DNA from: Sulfurivirga caldicuralii
GTDB taxonomy: Bacteria > Pseudomonadota > Gammaproteobacteria > Thiomicrospirales > Thiomicrospiraceae
Reading direction: 5' to 3'
DNA: 18,910 bases
Assembly: GCA_015661715.1 (NCBI GenBank)
Contig: DQVN01000072.1
Location: 1-18,910, forward strand
The position numbers were made by a program, and so were the translations under genes. Positions 6,795-16,637 of this stretch are shown one piece after another. Within the stretch, counting starts at the first letter, position 1. The number at the start of each line of letters is the position of its first letter. The notes under the pieces were generated by a model that saw nothing but the letters and a program-made list of their open reading frames with translations, was not told the DNA's origin and ran no database searches.

Positions 6795-7536
6795 GTCTGA
6801 CTCCATTCTCATTCAAGCGCAAGCGCTAACCTACGCCTATGGCGACAAGGTGGTCCTGAACCATGTGGATTTCACCCTGCACAAAGGGGAAATTCTAACC
6901 CTCATTGGCCCCAATGGGGCAGGAAAAACGACGCTGTTGAAGTTGGTGTTGGGCTTGCTACAACCGACCGATGGGCGTTTATGGCGTAAACCGTCCATGA
7001 CCATTGGCTATATGCCACAAAAACTGCACCACGACCCCAGCCTGCCTTTGACCACTGCGCGCTTTTTACAACTCGGGTTAAAACCCAAACAACCACTGGA
7101 TCCCTACTGGATAGAAAAAATCGGCGTCACAGCCTATCTGCAACAGCCGCTGCATAGCCTCTCCGGCGGACAACTACAACGGGCCATGCTGTGCCGGGCG
7201 GTGATGCGCCAACCGGATCTGCTGGTGTTGGATGAGCCACTTCAAGGGGTGGATGTTCAGGGCCAGGCGCACTTGTATCGCCTTTTGGTTGAGATTCGCG
7301 AAACCCTTGGCTGCGCCATCCTGATGGTCAGCCACGATTTACACCTGGTCATGGCGCAAACCGATCGGGTGGTGTGCCTGAACGGCCATATCTGTTGTAG
7401 CGGCACCCCCCAATCCGTACGGGAACACCCGGAATATCTGCGCCTATTTGGTGAGCAGGATACGGTATTCGCCATCTACGCCCACCATCATGACCCGGAC
7501 CGCTGCGCCAGCCATGGAACCCATAGCCATGACTGA
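6793..7536 (+). CDS. znuC: ZnuC, ATPase of the zinc ABC transporter
   Basis: ZnuC energises zinc import through ZnuB at the inner membrane. Visible motifs are Walker A GPNGAGKT (39-46), signature LSGGQ (123-127), Walker B LLVLDEP (143-149), QGVDVQGQ typical of ZnuC, and switch histidine in MVSHDLHLVMA (H181). The C-terminal region carries the ZnuC hallmark CLNGHICCSGTP and ends in a histidine-rich tail (AHHHDPDRCASHGTHSHD). Length is 247 residues, against about 251 in E. coli. The ATG at 6793 is the only plausible start, but no ribosome site lies within usual distance; the nearest AGGA is about 16 bases away. A TAAAAT box at 6780-6785 would start transcription at or next to the ATG, so leaderless expression is possible. 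Confidence 0.96.
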   Translation: MSDSILIQAQALTYAYGDKVVLNHVDFTLHKGEILTLIGPNGAGKTTLLKLVLGLLQPTDGRLWRKPSMTIGYMPQKLHHDPSLPLTTARFLQLGLKPKQPLDPYWIEKIGVTAYLQQPLHSLSGGQLQRAMLCRAVMRQPDLLVLDEPLQGVDVQGQAHLYRLLVEIRETLGCAILMVSHDLHLVMAQTDRVVCLNGHICCSGTPQSVREHPEYLRLFGEQDTVFAIYAHHHDPDRCASHGTHSHD

Positions 7537-8308
7537 AATTGTACTCGTCATCACCGCAACCGGGCTCATGGTGGCGCTACTCAGCGCCTTGTTGGGCGTA
7601 TTTGTCATCTGGCAGAAACAGTCCTATTTCGGTGCCACCCTGGCGCACACCGCCCTACTGGGTGTGGCTTTAGGCTTACTGTTACAGGTGGACTGGCAAT
7701 GGTTGGTGATCGCAACCGCATTATTCACTGGCTGGGCCGTGCATACGCTCCTGCATCGTACTCGGCTATCGGCGGATACGTTACTGGGGATGCTGGCCCA
7801 CTCCACATTGGCCGTGGCCCTGGTGCTGCTCAGCTACAGCCCGGTGCAGGTGGACATCAATAGTTTTCTGTTCGGTGATATTCTCAGTGTCGGGCCAAGC
7901 GACTTGCTGCTGACCGCACTATTACTGTTGTTCAGCCTGCTGTTTATGCAGCGGCACTGGCGTCATTTACTGAATATCACCCTCAACGAAGAGCTGGCTT
8001 TTGCCGAAGGGGTCGCCGTCGCGCGGGTGCGACTGCAATTGATCCTCCTGCTGTCGCTAGTGATCGCCCTATCGATCAAGGTGGTGGGCGTCCTACTGAT
8101 CACCTCCCTGTTGATCTTGCCACCCGCAGCGGCCCGTCATTTCAGCCGCACACCTGAGCAGATGCTGCTGGGCAGCCTTGTGCTGGCCAGTATTAGCGTG
8201 CTCGGCGGGCTGGCACTCTCCTGGCAACTGGATTGGCCCGCCGGACCGGCCATTGTGGTGGTGGCTACCGCCCTGTTCCTCATCGCCCTGCCGTTCAGGC
8301 GCGCTTAG
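7529..8308 (+). CDS. znuB: ZnuB, membrane permease of the zinc ABC transporter
   Basis: ZnuB forms the inner-membrane channel for zinc. The 259-residue protein is almost entirely hydrophobic with seven or eight membrane segments. It has the family signature GVFVIWQKQSYFGATLAHTA near the N-terminus, the cytoplasmic LNEELAFAEGVAV coupling segment, and LLITSLLILPPAAAR. Length matches the E. coli protein (261). The start at 7529 overlaps the znuC stop by 8 bases, with a weak GGAA upstream; an in-frame ATG at 7514 is an alternative. Its stop codon lies inside the 3' end of convergent bolA (14-base overlap), so transcripts from the two sides overlap. Confidence 0.95.
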   Translation: MTEIVLVITATGLMVALLSALLGVFVIWQKQSYFGATLAHTALLGVALGLLLQVDWQWLVIATALFTGWAVHTLLHRTRLSADTLLGMLAHSTLAVALVLLSYSPVQVDINSFLFGDILSVGPSDLLLTALLLLFSLLFMQRHWRHLLNITLNEELAFAEGVAVARVRLQLILLLSLVIALSIKVVGVLLITSLLILPPAAARHFSRTPEQMLLGSLVLASISVLGGLALSWQLDWPAGPAIVVVATALFLIALPFRRA

Positions 8309-8600
8309 CGCCGCCCTGACAACGGGGCGATGCCGGAGCAGCGCCTTTTTTCGCCCACTCTTCCGGCGTATAGGTATGCAACGCTAAAGCATGAAACTGC
8401 CCTAGCAGATCTTGCAGCGCCTCATTCACCGCTCGATGACGCTGGATCAGTTTCATATCATTGAATGCCGAACTCACCAGCACCACTTTGAAGTGACTCT
8501 CGGTTGCCGGCCCGCTGTGCTGGTGGCTCTCATTGATTACTTCAAGGTGCTCTGGGGTAAACGCTTCATGTAACCGTTTTTCAATCTGCTGTTGTAGCAT
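8295..8600 (-). CDS. bolA: BolA-family protein
   Basis: BolA proteins partner monothiol glutaredoxins in iron-sulfur cluster handling and affect morphology and stress responses. The 101-residue protein has the full pattern: VINESHQHSGPATESHFKVV (21-40), the RHRAVNEAL helix (54-62), ALALHTYTPEEW (71-82), and a short tail with SPRCQGG as in many BolA1-type proteins. Conserved histidines that can ligate a cluster are present. It begins directly after the stop of the DUF302 gene, with GGAG in the end of that gene as ribosome site, so the two are probably co-transcribed. The 3' end overlaps convergent znuB. Confidence 0.93.
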   Translation of the reverse strand: MLQQQIEKRLHEAFTPEHLEVINESHQHSGPATESHFKVVLVSSAFNDMKLIQRHRAVNEALQDLLGQFHALALHTYTPEEWAKKGAAPASPRCQGGAKRA

Positions 8601-9083
8601 TTAATAATTCTCCACAATACTTTCGATCAACTGACGCAACAACTGCTCCACCGGTTTATATTCTGGCGTACCCTCAGGTGCCACCCGGTAGCTCAAATAG
8701 ACCTTGCCCGGCTCACCGGCCACATCATAGACGGCAATGGCATAGGGGCACAGCACCACATGATGCGGATTAACCCGCACCAGCTTCTGCGAAATATCCG
8801 CCTTGCAGAAGAGGAAAATTTCTGCGCCTGTGGGATAGACGCTATCTGTATAGCCCAAATCCTTACCGGTTCGATCCAACATGGCCTTGGCATGGCTGAT
8901 GTAGCTGATCACCATCCCGCGGGACTCAATCGCATCCGCCAAATCTGATCGCACATCCTCATAACTGCCAGCCACCTGCCAGACCATGGCCTGACCTATC
9001 CGCTGCGGCCAGGTTTCAGCGCCTGCCCAACTGGTGAATGAAAGCAAGAAGCATCCGACAATGAGTAACATGCGACTAAACAT
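8601..9083 (-). CDS. Exported DUF302-domain protein
   Basis: This 160-residue protein starts with a signal peptide (MFSRMLLIVGCFLLSFTSWA, then GAETWP) and is probably periplasmic. The mature part has the DUF302 pattern: VAGSYEDVRSDLADAIESRG, an inner GAEIFLFCKADISQKLV, and PHHVVLCPYAIAVYDVAGEP followed by VYLSYR. DUF302 has no established biochemical role. The start at 9083 is chosen because AGGAGA lies 7 bases upstream and the signal peptide begins there; 21 residues of a longer frame are discarded. It is the first gene of a pair with bolA and is divergent from the ferredoxin gene. Confidence 0.85.
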   Translation of the reverse strand: MFSRMLLIVGCFLLSFTSWAGAETWPQRIGQAMVWQVAGSYEDVRSDLADAIESRGMVISYISHAKAMLDRTGKDLGYTDSVYPTGAEIFLFCKADISQKLVRVNPHHVVLCPYAIAVYDVAGEPGKVYLSYRVAPEGTPEYKPVEQLLRQLIESIVENY

Positions 9084-9102
9084 TTCACTTTCTCCTGATA
9101 TG

Positions 9103-9131
9103 TAGCAAAAGTTGAATTCTACACCTAAAAT
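9103..9131 (+). promoter_or_regulatory. Possible promoter of the ferredoxin gene
   Basis: TAAAAT (9126-9131) is a good -10 box, with a weak TAGCAA (9103-9108, 3 of 6) at 17-base spacing. The predicted start near 9138 leaves a leader of about 23 bases containing GGAGG. The -35 is poor, so an activator or another promoter is possible. Confidence 0.35.
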
Positions 9132-9143
9132 AGGCTGTTTTAA
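9116..9143 (-). promoter_or_regulatory. Possible promoter of the DUF302-bolA pair
   Basis: On the minus strand TTAAAA (9138-9143, 4 of 6) is followed by a 16-base spacer and TAGAAT (9116-9121, 5 of 6). This gives a predicted start near 9109 and a leader of about 26 bases with AGGAGA. It overlaps the proposed ferredoxin promoter, so the two divergent promoters could compete. Confidence 0.4.
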
Positions 9144-9160
9144 CATGGAGGTTCTACTAT

Positions 9161-9415
9161 ATGAGCAAAATTATCGTCAAAGGGCAAGGGTCGTGTGAGT
9201 TTGACGGCCAGTTCTCCATTCTGGAGTGTCTGGATGAAGCGGGCTTTGATGTGCCTTATAGCTGCCGGGGCGGCAGTTGCGGGGCTTGCGAGGTGAAGCT
9301 GGTGCAGGGCGAGGTGGAGTATGTGCAAGACCATGCCTATGCGCCGCAGGAAGGGCATATCCTCACCTGTTCCACCATTCCCAAGAGCGAGGTGGTGGAA
9401 ATCGAACTGCCTTAA
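9161..9415 (+). CDS. Plant-type [2Fe-2S] ferredoxin, 84 residues
   Basis: This is a small soluble electron carrier. Its four cluster ligands are Cys35, Cys40, Cys43 and Cys70, in the plant-type spacing C-x4-C-x2-C-x26-C, within YSCRGGSCGACEVKL and ILTCSTIP. It resembles YfaE-like ferredoxins, which in E. coli maintain the class I ribonucleotide reductase cofactor, but no nrdAB is nearby, so the partner is unknown. A GGAGG ribosome site precedes the ATG. It stands alone between a divergent promoter region and a convergent terminator. Confidence 0.93.
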   Translation: MSKIIVKGQGSCEFDGQFSILECLDEAGFDVPYSCRGGSCGACEVKLVQGEVEYVQDHAYAPQEGHILTCSTIPKSEVVEIELP

Positions 9416-9443
9416 AACCGAACAAGACCCCGCCGGGGTCTTG
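9414..9443 (-). terminator. Hairpin terminator between ferredoxin and pdxJ
   Basis: A perfect 9-bp stem (CAAGACCCC 9423-9431 and GGGGTCTTG 9435-9443) with a 3-base loop lies between the convergent stops. On the minus strand it is followed by TTCGGTTTT, fitting termination of the lepA-to-pdxJ operon just after pdxJ. On the plus strand no U-run follows, so any effect on the ferredoxin transcript would rest on the stem alone. Confidence 0.75.
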
Positions 9444-9445
9444 AT

Positions 9446-10198
9446 TCAAGCCGGGGTGCCGTACTGGCGCGCCTCCACCATCAAGCGCTTCATCTCTCTG
9501 ACCGCCGCTGCAAACCCGATAAACAAGGCATGGGCCACAATGGCATGGCCGATATTCAACTCCACCACCTGAGGAAGGCGCGCAATCGGCTGCACATTAT
9601 GATAATGCAGGCCATGACCTGCATTCACCTGCAACCCCAGGCTGTGCGCATAGGCCGCCGCTTCCTGAATACGCGCCAGCTCCTGCTGCTGCGCTGAAAC
9701 AGAAACCTGCCCCAGATCGGCATAGTGGCCCGTGTGTAATTCAATAACCGGTGCGCCCACCGCCTTAGCCGCATCGATCTGGGCCTTATCCGCATCGATA
9801 AACAGCGACACCCGCACGCCCGACTCCGCCAAACGGGCGCACACCCTTTCCAGACGATCGGCTTGCGCCATCACATCCAACCCCCCTTCGGTGGTCAGCT
9901 CCTGCCGACGCTCCGGCACCAGGCACACATCCTCGGGACGCAAGCGACACGCAATCTCCACCATCTCGTCGGTGGCGGCCATTTCCAGATTCACTTTGGT
10001 CTGGCGCTGCTGAATCAGGCGCACCACATCCTCATCCTGAATATGGCGGCGATCTTCGCGCAGATGTAAGGTAATGCTGTCCGCACCGGCCTGCTCCGCA
10101 TCCAGTGCCGCTTTGATGGGATCCGGATAGCGCGTACCCCGCGCCTGGCGCAATGTGGCCACATGATCAATATTGACACCTAAATAGATGGGTTGCAT
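9446..10198 (-). CDS. pdxJ: PdxJ, pyridoxine 5'-phosphate synthase
   Basis: PdxJ condenses 1-deoxyxylulose 5-phosphate with 3-amino-2-oxopropyl phosphate to form pyridoxine 5'-phosphate, the last ring-closing step of de novo vitamin B6 synthesis. The 250-residue TIM-barrel protein shows [16 protein letters not shown] (7-22), the HLREDRRHI catalytic segment (45-53), NLEMA with catalytic Glu72, ELHTGHYA, and [11 protein letters not shown]. The length is standard. It starts 4 bases after the recO stop with AGGA upstream, and is the last gene of the operon. The PLP it helps make is the cofactor of SufS elsewhere in the window. Confidence 0.97.
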   Translation of the reverse strand: MQPIYLGVNIDHVATLRQARGTRYPDPIKAALDAEQAGADSITLHLREDRRHIQDEDVVRLIQQRQTKVNLEMAATDEMVEIACRLRPEDVCLVPERRQELTTEGGLDVMAQADRLERVCARLAESGVRVSLFIDADKAQIDAAKAVGAPVIELHTGHYADLGQVSVSAQQQELARIQEAAAYAHSLGLQVNAGHGLHYHNVQPIARLPQVVELNIGHAIVAHALFIGFAAAVREMKRLMVEARQYGTPA

Positions 10199-10202
10199 AT
10201 TT

Positions 10203-10892
10203 CTACGTCCTGTTAAACAAAGGTTTTAATAGTCGCACACTTCGCAATGGCTGCGGCCCCAGCCACTCTGCCAGAATCTCCCGCAGCAGACGCTTTTGTT
10301 GCCCAAGGCACGCGGGCTCAAACTCACCAGAGAGCAAGGCGGCTAAACAACGCCCCTCAATGCCCTGCGCCGCAGGCTGAAGCCCTGCCTCCGCCTGCCA
10401 GCGATAAGACTGCGCCGGCTTGAACGCTTCAGGCAGATGCAGCCCCGCCCCCAGACTATCCAGCAGCGCCAGCTCAAACTGGCGCAACAGCCAGCTTTGA
10501 TTGGACGGCGCTTCATGGAGGGCCAGTTGCCTTAAGGTGGTGTCATACTGCTCAAACAGAGGCATTATCGACACCCCAGGCGGTACAAGGCGCAGCAGCA
10601 ACTCGTTGAGATAAAAACCACAGGCTAGCGCCGTTCCATCGAGTTGCAGCGGTGAACCACTGGGCTCAAAGCGGTTGATTGTCACCAGACCCGTCCGCTC
10701 GCGCCAACTGAGCGTCAGCGGCTGGAAGGGCTGCAACCAGGCGGCTTTCTGCCGGGCCTGTTTCGTCTGCGCGCGTACGCCTTTGGCGACCGCATCCACT
10801 CGACCATAGCCCGGTGTCAACAGGGAGACGAGCAAGCTGGTCTCCCGATAGGGCCGACGGTGCAGCACAAAACCCAGCTGCTCCCACAGCAT
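10203..10892 (-). CDS. recO: RecO, recombination mediator
   Basis: RecO anneals single strands and helps RecR load RecA at gaps coated by SSB. The 229-residue protein has the N-terminal OB-fold pattern ([20 protein letters not shown] then [11 protein letters not shown]). A middle helical part follows ([13 protein letters not shown]) and the C-terminal region resembles gammaproteobacterial RecO. No cysteine zinc cluster is seen, as usual for this group. It starts 3 bases after era with only a close GAGG, so translation is probably coupled to era. Gene order era-recO-pdxJ supports the call. Confidence 0.93.
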   Translation of the reverse strand: MLWEQLGFVLHRRPYRETSLLVSLLTPGYGRVDAVAKGVRAQTKQARQKAAWLQPFQPLTLSWRERTGLVTINRFEPSGSPLQLDGTALACGFYLNELLLRLVPPGVSIMPLFEQYDTTLRQLALHEAPSNQSWLLRQFELALLDSLGAGLHLPEAFKPAQSYRWQAEAGLQPAAQGIEGRCLAALLSGEFEPACLGQQKRLLREILAEWLGPQPLRSVRLLKPLFNRT

Positions 10893-10895
10893 ACC

Positions 10896-11819
10896 TCAGA
10901 CTTCGTTATAGCCCAGAGAGGCCAGAGCGCGGTCATCATCCGACCAGTTGGATTTGACCTTGACCCACAATTCCAGATGCACCCGAGCATCCAGCAGGTT
11001 AATAATGTCCTGGCGCGCCTCCGTACCGATCTTCTTGATCAACCGGCCATCTTCCCCGATCACTATCGCCTTCTGTCCCGTCCGCTCGACCATAATGGTG
11101 GCATGAATCACCCAGCGCTGAGCCGCTTCATCCCATTGCATCTGCTCCACTTCCACCGTCGTGCCATAAGGGACTTCATCCCCCAAATAGCGCATCAGCT
11201 TTTCCCGAATGATCTCCGCCACTAAAAACCGGGTGGGACGATCCGTGACATAATCTTGCGGGAAAATGGCCGGCTGCTCCGGTAAGCAGGCGACAATCTC
11301 CTGCTCCAGCGCATCCAGATTAATTTTGCGGTAGGCGGAGACGGGCACCACCGCCTTTGCCTTGACCTTGTTCGCCACCTTCTCAATAAAGGGCAACAGA
11401 TCGTATTTCGCCTTGACCCGATCCACTTTATTGATAGCAACGATAATGGGCACCTTCACATCGGACAACAGGCGGGCCACCGCTTCGTCTTCACGGGTCC
11501 ACTTATTGGCCTCCACGACAAACACCACTGCATCCACATCCACCAGCGCCGATTTGGCCGCCCGATTCATATAGCGATTCAAGGATTTCCGTATGCCCTG
11601 ATGCAAACCGGGGGTGTCCACCAGGACAATCTGATAACAGGATGTACTCTTAATGGCATGAATGCGGTGGCGGGTGGTCTGGGGCCGTGGGGCCGTAATG
11701 GTGATTTTCTGCCCGATCAGCTCATTGACCAGGGTGGACTTGCCCACATTGGGCCGCCCAATCATGGAGACAAAGCCTGCTCTGAAAGCCTCACATGAGG
11801 GTTGATTGTCTTGCTGCAT
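10896..11819 (-). CDS. era: Era, ribosome-assembly GTPase
   Basis: Era binds the 3' end of 16S rRNA and assists small-subunit maturation. The 307-residue protein has the GTPase motifs GRPNVGKS (21-28), QTTRHRI switch I, DTPGLH (68-73) and NKVD (130-133). The C-terminal KH domain contains VIGEDGRLIKKIG and ends with VHLELWVKVKSNW, the family hallmark. The ATG at 11819 is preferred because GGAG lies five bases upstream and the length matches the family. A longer reading would need a TTG at 11876, overlapping the rnc stop. That leaves 53 bases between rnc and era. Confidence 0.97.
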   Translation of the reverse strand: MQQDNQPSCEAFRAGFVSMIGRPNVGKSTLVNELIGQKITITAPRPQTTRHRIHAIKSTSCYQIVLVDTPGLHQGIRKSLNRYMNRAAKSALVDVDAVVFVVEANKWTREDEAVARLLSDVKVPIIVAINKVDRVKAKYDLLPFIEKVANKVKAKAVVPVSAYRKINLDALEQEIVACLPEQPAIFPQDYVTDRPTRFLVAEIIREKLMRYLGDEVPYGTTVEVEQMQWDEAAQRWVIHATIMVERTGQKAIVIGEDGRLIKKIGTEARQDIINLLDARVHLELWVKVKSNWSDDDRALASLGYNEV

Positions 11820-11872
11820 AGGGACTCCATCAATATTCAAAGCAGGTTTAATGGGTGAGTGTTTGGGTTGTT

Positions 11873-12556
11873 TCAAGGATCCAGCTTAGCCAAAGCTTTT
11901 TCTGCCGCCAACTGTTCCGCTTTGCGCCGACTACCGGCTGAAGCTTCAAACGGCGGCAACCCGTCCACATAACACGCCACATGGAAAGTCTGATCATGGG
12001 CTGGACCACGGATCTCGAGCACCTCATACTGGGGCAGCGGCGCCTTACGCTTCTGCAACCACTCCTGAAGACGCGTCTTGGCATCTTTGCCGATCTTTTT
12101 CGGGTCAACTTCCTGCAACCGATTGTGGTACAGGCGCAGCACCAGATCGCGGCAGGCGGAGATCCCCGCATCCAGATAGACCGCGGCAATAATCGCCTCC
12201 ACCGCATCGGCCAAAATGGAATCGCGGCGGTAGCCGCCGCTTTTCAGCTCGCCACCACCTAATATCAGATAATCACTCAGCCCAATCTCCCGAGCGATCT
12301 GCGCCAGGGTATCCCCCTTGACCAGATGGGCGCGCAGGCGGCTCAAATCCCCTTCCGGCAACTGGGTGTGGCTGGAAAACAGGGCCTCAGCGATAATGAA
12401 ATTGAGCAAACTATCCCCCAAAAACTCCAACCGCTCATTGTTGTGGCTGGCGGCGCTGCGATGGGTCAACGCCTGGCGCAGCAGGGAAAGGTCGGAAAAG
12501 GTATGTCCCAATCTCTCTGCCAAGGCCTGGAGCTGCTGATCAGCCACGGTGTTCAT
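11873..12556 (-). CDS. rnc: RNase III, double-stranded RNA endonuclease
   Basis: RNase III cleaves double-stranded RNA in rRNA precursors and structured mRNAs. The 227-residue protein has the ERLEFLGDS signature (41-49) with catalytic Glu44 and Asp48, and DAVEAIIAA with Asp117 and Glu120. The C-terminal double-stranded RNA-binding domain runs from about residue 155 to 225, ending SRRKAEQLAAEKALAKL. Length equals the E. coli enzyme (226). Its ATG overlaps the lepB stop as ATGA, so the two are translationally coupled. It lies upstream of era in the usual order; RNase III often cuts its own operon leader, which was not resolved here. Confidence 0.97.
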   Translation of the reverse strand: MNTVADQQLQALAERLGHTFSDLSLLRQALTHRSAASHNNERLEFLGDSLLNFIIAEALFSSHTQLPEGDLSRLRAHLVKGDTLAQIAREIGLSDYLILGGGELKSGGYRRDSILADAVEAIIAAVYLDAGISACRDLVLRLYHNRLQEVDPKKIGKDAKTRLQEWLQKRKAPLPQYEVLEIRGPAHDQTFHVACYVDGLPPFEASAGSRRKAEQLAAEKALAKLDP

Positions 12557-13328
12557 TGAATCACCTTACCAATCCGATCAAAACGGATGCCCTCATCCCA
12601 ACTCATCCAGATCAACACCGCCCGGCCTTTCAGATAACGCGCCGGCACAAAGCCCCAATAGCGACTGTCGTTGGAGTGATCCCGATTATCCCCCATGACA
12701 AAATAGTGTCCCGCCGGGACAGTAATGGGGGTCAGCAGGGATTTGCCCGGGCGGGTTTCATCATCTAACAGGATCTGATGGCAACTGTCAGCCTGGGGCA
12801 AACACTCCTCATACACTTTGGCTCCATCCATCATGGCGCCACTGCCACGCCCTTTATATACGCCCTGAAAACGCATCGCCACCGGTTGACCATTGATGAT
12901 CAAATGTTTATCGATATATTGAATTTTATCCCCCGGCACGCCGACGACCCGCTTGATATAGTCCAGATCAGGGTTTTGGGGATATTTGAAGACCACCACA
13001 TCTCCCCGCTCGGGTTCACCGATATCGATCAGTTTGGTCTGCAACACCGGTAGCTTAATGCCATAGCTGAACTTGCTGACCACGATAAAATCACCAATTT
13101 CCAGCGTCGGGTACATGGAACCTGATGGAATACGGAAAGGTTCCGCCACAAAGGAGCGTAGCACCAACACCACCAGAAAAACGGGAAACAGAGAACGGGA
13201 GTAGTCAATCCACCAGGGCAGCTTCTCATCCACGGCAGCCTGTGCCCGCTTCGGCGCCCACACCAGCCGATCCACCAGCGCAATCACGCCGGTGATGGCG
13301 GTAATCACCACCAGCAGCAGCTCAAAGT

Positions 13329-13332
<4 letters not shown>
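12553..13332 (-). CDS. lepB: LepB, signal peptidase I
   Basis: LepB cleaves signal peptides from exported proteins at the periplasmic face of the inner membrane. The 259-residue protein has two N-terminal hydrophobic segments (about 4-22 and 48-62). These are followed by [10 protein letters not shown] with nucleophile Ser72, [14 protein letters not shown] with general base Lys127, and [14 protein letters not shown]. It is shorter than the 324-residue E. coli enzyme and close to other gammaproteobacterial forms. The start overlaps the lepA stop as ATGA. Two exported proteins in this window (ZnuA and the DUF302 protein) are plausible substrates. Confidence 0.96.
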
Positions 13333-15143
<1,811 letters not shown>

Positions 15144-15203
15144 AGGGTCTCACATCCAATCAATAAGCGCGTATTTTACGCCATCAAACACGCTTCAGGG
15201 GTC

Positions 15204-15234
15204 CCCCGAAAACTTGTCCGGCAACTTTTCGGGG
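15204..15234. repeat. Large imperfect hairpin between the symporter gene and lepA
   Basis: CCCCGAAAA (15204-15212) pairs exactly with TTTTCGGGG (15226-15234). After one C-C mismatch the stem continues for three more pairs around the loop TCCGG, giving 12 pairs. No U-run follows on either strand, so it is not a textbook intrinsic terminator. It may insulate lepA from the upstream gene or act as RNA structure in a lepA leader. The rest of the 15144-15270 gap contains a small palindrome (GCGTA TTT TACGC, 15169-15181) and nothing else I can call. Confidence 0.55.
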
Positions 15235-15270
15235 TGCTAGCCCAATGCGCCTCTATAGCCTTAACCCCTC

Positions 15271-16572
15271 CTAAACGCCCATTTTGGCCGCTGAACCATC
15301 CTTTTCATCGGCCAATACCCCGGTTTCGCCTTCCGAGCGGGCAATCACCACCGCCCCGACGGAATCGGAGAAGATATTGACCGTCGTGCGCATCATATCC
15401 AACAGCCGATCCACCACCAGCAGCAGCCCAATGGCTTCAGCCGGCAGGCCAACGGTCACCAGGATAATGCTGATGGCCACCAGTGACGCCGAGGGAATGC
15501 CGGCCACACCAATAGAGGTGAGCAAGGCCACCACAACAATGAGAAACTGCTGAGTGAAATCCAGATGCACACCAAATAGCTGCGCAATAAACAGTGCGGC
15601 CACGCACTCATACAACGCCGTGCCATCCATATTCACCGTCGCCCCCAGCGGCAAGACAAAGCTGGTTACCCGGTTGGAAACCCCCGCGCCCTTTTCCAGA
15701 CACTCCATGCTCACCGGCAGGGTACTGGCACTGGAAGAGGTCGAAAAGGCCGTCAGCAATGCCGGCAACATCACCTTGTAGTGTTTCCAGGGATTTTTCA
15801 CCCCGCCGATAAAGCGCAAAATCAGCGGCATGACCACAAAAAAATGGATGGCCAAGGCCAGAACCACGGTAACAAAAAAGAGCGCCAGATTGGCAAACTG
15901 ATCAAAGCCGGTCTTGGCCACCGAGGCGGCCACCAAGCCAAACACACCGATGGGGGCGAATTTCATAATCAGATGGGTGATCTGCATCATCACCTCAAAC
16001 ACCCCCTGCCAGAAGTGATACAGGCTTTCCCGATAAGGGCTGTTGATCTTCATCATGAAGTAACCGAACAACAGGCTGAAAAAGATCAATCCCAATAGCT
16101 GGGTTTCAGCCGCCGCCGCCACAATATTGGTGGGAATCATGCGCAGAAAGACCTCGGCAATATCTCCCATCCCGCGGCCTTCAATCTTTTCAACCACTTC
16201 CGTCTGGGCGGTCAATTCAGGCGGTGGCTGGTCTGATACGCCGGGCTGGATCAGATTGACCAGAAAAAGGCCGATCATAATGGCGATAAAACTGGTCATG
16301 GCATAATAACCCAGCGTTTTCAGACCCAATCGCCCAAAGCCCCCCTGCTGAGCAATGGCGGCAATGCCGGTGATAATGGCCGAAACCACCAGCGGCACCA
16401 CGATCATCTTCAAGGCATTGAGAAACAAGGTACCGATAAAGGTATAAATCGCCAGCCAGGAGATCCCTGCAATCGTGGCCTCCGTGCCGGTCAAGGTGCC
16501 CATCAGCGCCGCCAGCACCAGAGCGATCAAAATTTGCCAATGCAGGGCAAGGGATGTCAGCTTCTTCAACAT
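15271..16572 (-). CDS. Sodium/proton-coupled dicarboxylate or acidic amino acid symporter (DAACS family)
   Basis: This is a 433-residue inner-membrane transporter of the GltP/DctA family (TC 2.A.23). It has about eight membrane segments plus two re-entrant hairpins. Signatures are the serine-rich tip STSSSAST (278-285), the cation-site NMDGT (314-318), and the substrate helix with Asp388, Asp392, Arg395, Thr396 and Asn399. These align with Asp390, Asp394, Arg397, Thr398 and Asn401 of the archaeal homologue GltPh. The retained arginine binds a substrate side-chain carboxylate, so glutamate, aspartate or a C4-dicarboxylate is more likely than a neutral amino acid. AGGTGG precedes the ATG. A terminator separates it from the upstream rhodanese gene. 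Confidence 0.93.
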   Translation of the reverse strand: MLKKLTSLALHWQILIALVLAALMGTLTGTEATIAGISWLAIYTFIGTLFLNALKMIVVPLVVSAIITGIAAIAQQGGFGRLGLKTLGYYAMTSFIAIMIGLFLVNLIQPGVSDQPPPELTAQTEVVEKIEGRGMGDIAEVFLRMIPTNIVAAAAETQLLGLIFFSLLFGYFMMKINSPYRESLYHFWQGVFEVMMQITHLIMKFAPIGVFGLVAASVAKTGFDQFANLALFFVTVVLALAIHFFVVMPLILRFIGGVKNPWKHYKVMLPALLTAFSTSSSASTLPVSMECLEKGAGVSNRVTSFVLPLGATVNMDGTALYECVAALFIAQLFGVHLDFTQQFLIVVVALLTSIGVAGIPSASLVAISIILVTVGLPAEAIGLLLVVDRLLDMMRTTVNIFSDSVGAVVIARSEGETGVLADEKDGSAAKMGV

Positions 16573-16594
16573 AAACCCACCACCTGTTGAATCA

Positions 16595-16619
16595 AATAAA
16601 AAAGGCGCCAGAGGCGCCT
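16595..16619 (-). terminator. Intrinsic terminator after the rhodanese gene
   Basis: A perfect 7-bp GC-rich stem (AGGCGCC 16603-16609 and GGCGCCT 16613-16619) with a 3-base loop is followed on the minus strand by a run of six or seven T and then ATTT. It is the clearest terminator in the window and ends the transcript carrying the rhodanese gene. The symporter therefore needs its own promoter in the remaining 20-30 bases or depends on read-through. Confidence 0.88.
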
Positions 16620-16637
16620 GACCCTATTATGTGGCCA

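Noticed and set aside
6816..6827. Dyad AGCGC-AA-GCGCT in the first codons of znuC, considered as a Zur operator for znuA
   Set aside because: It lacks the AT-rich TGTTAT-type core of Zur boxes and is short enough to arise by chance in coding DNA.
9117..9141. CCTA-AAA-TAGG dyad before the ferredoxin gene, considered as a second IscR site
   Set aside because: Only about 15 of 25 positions fit the remembered consensus and the outer arms do not match.
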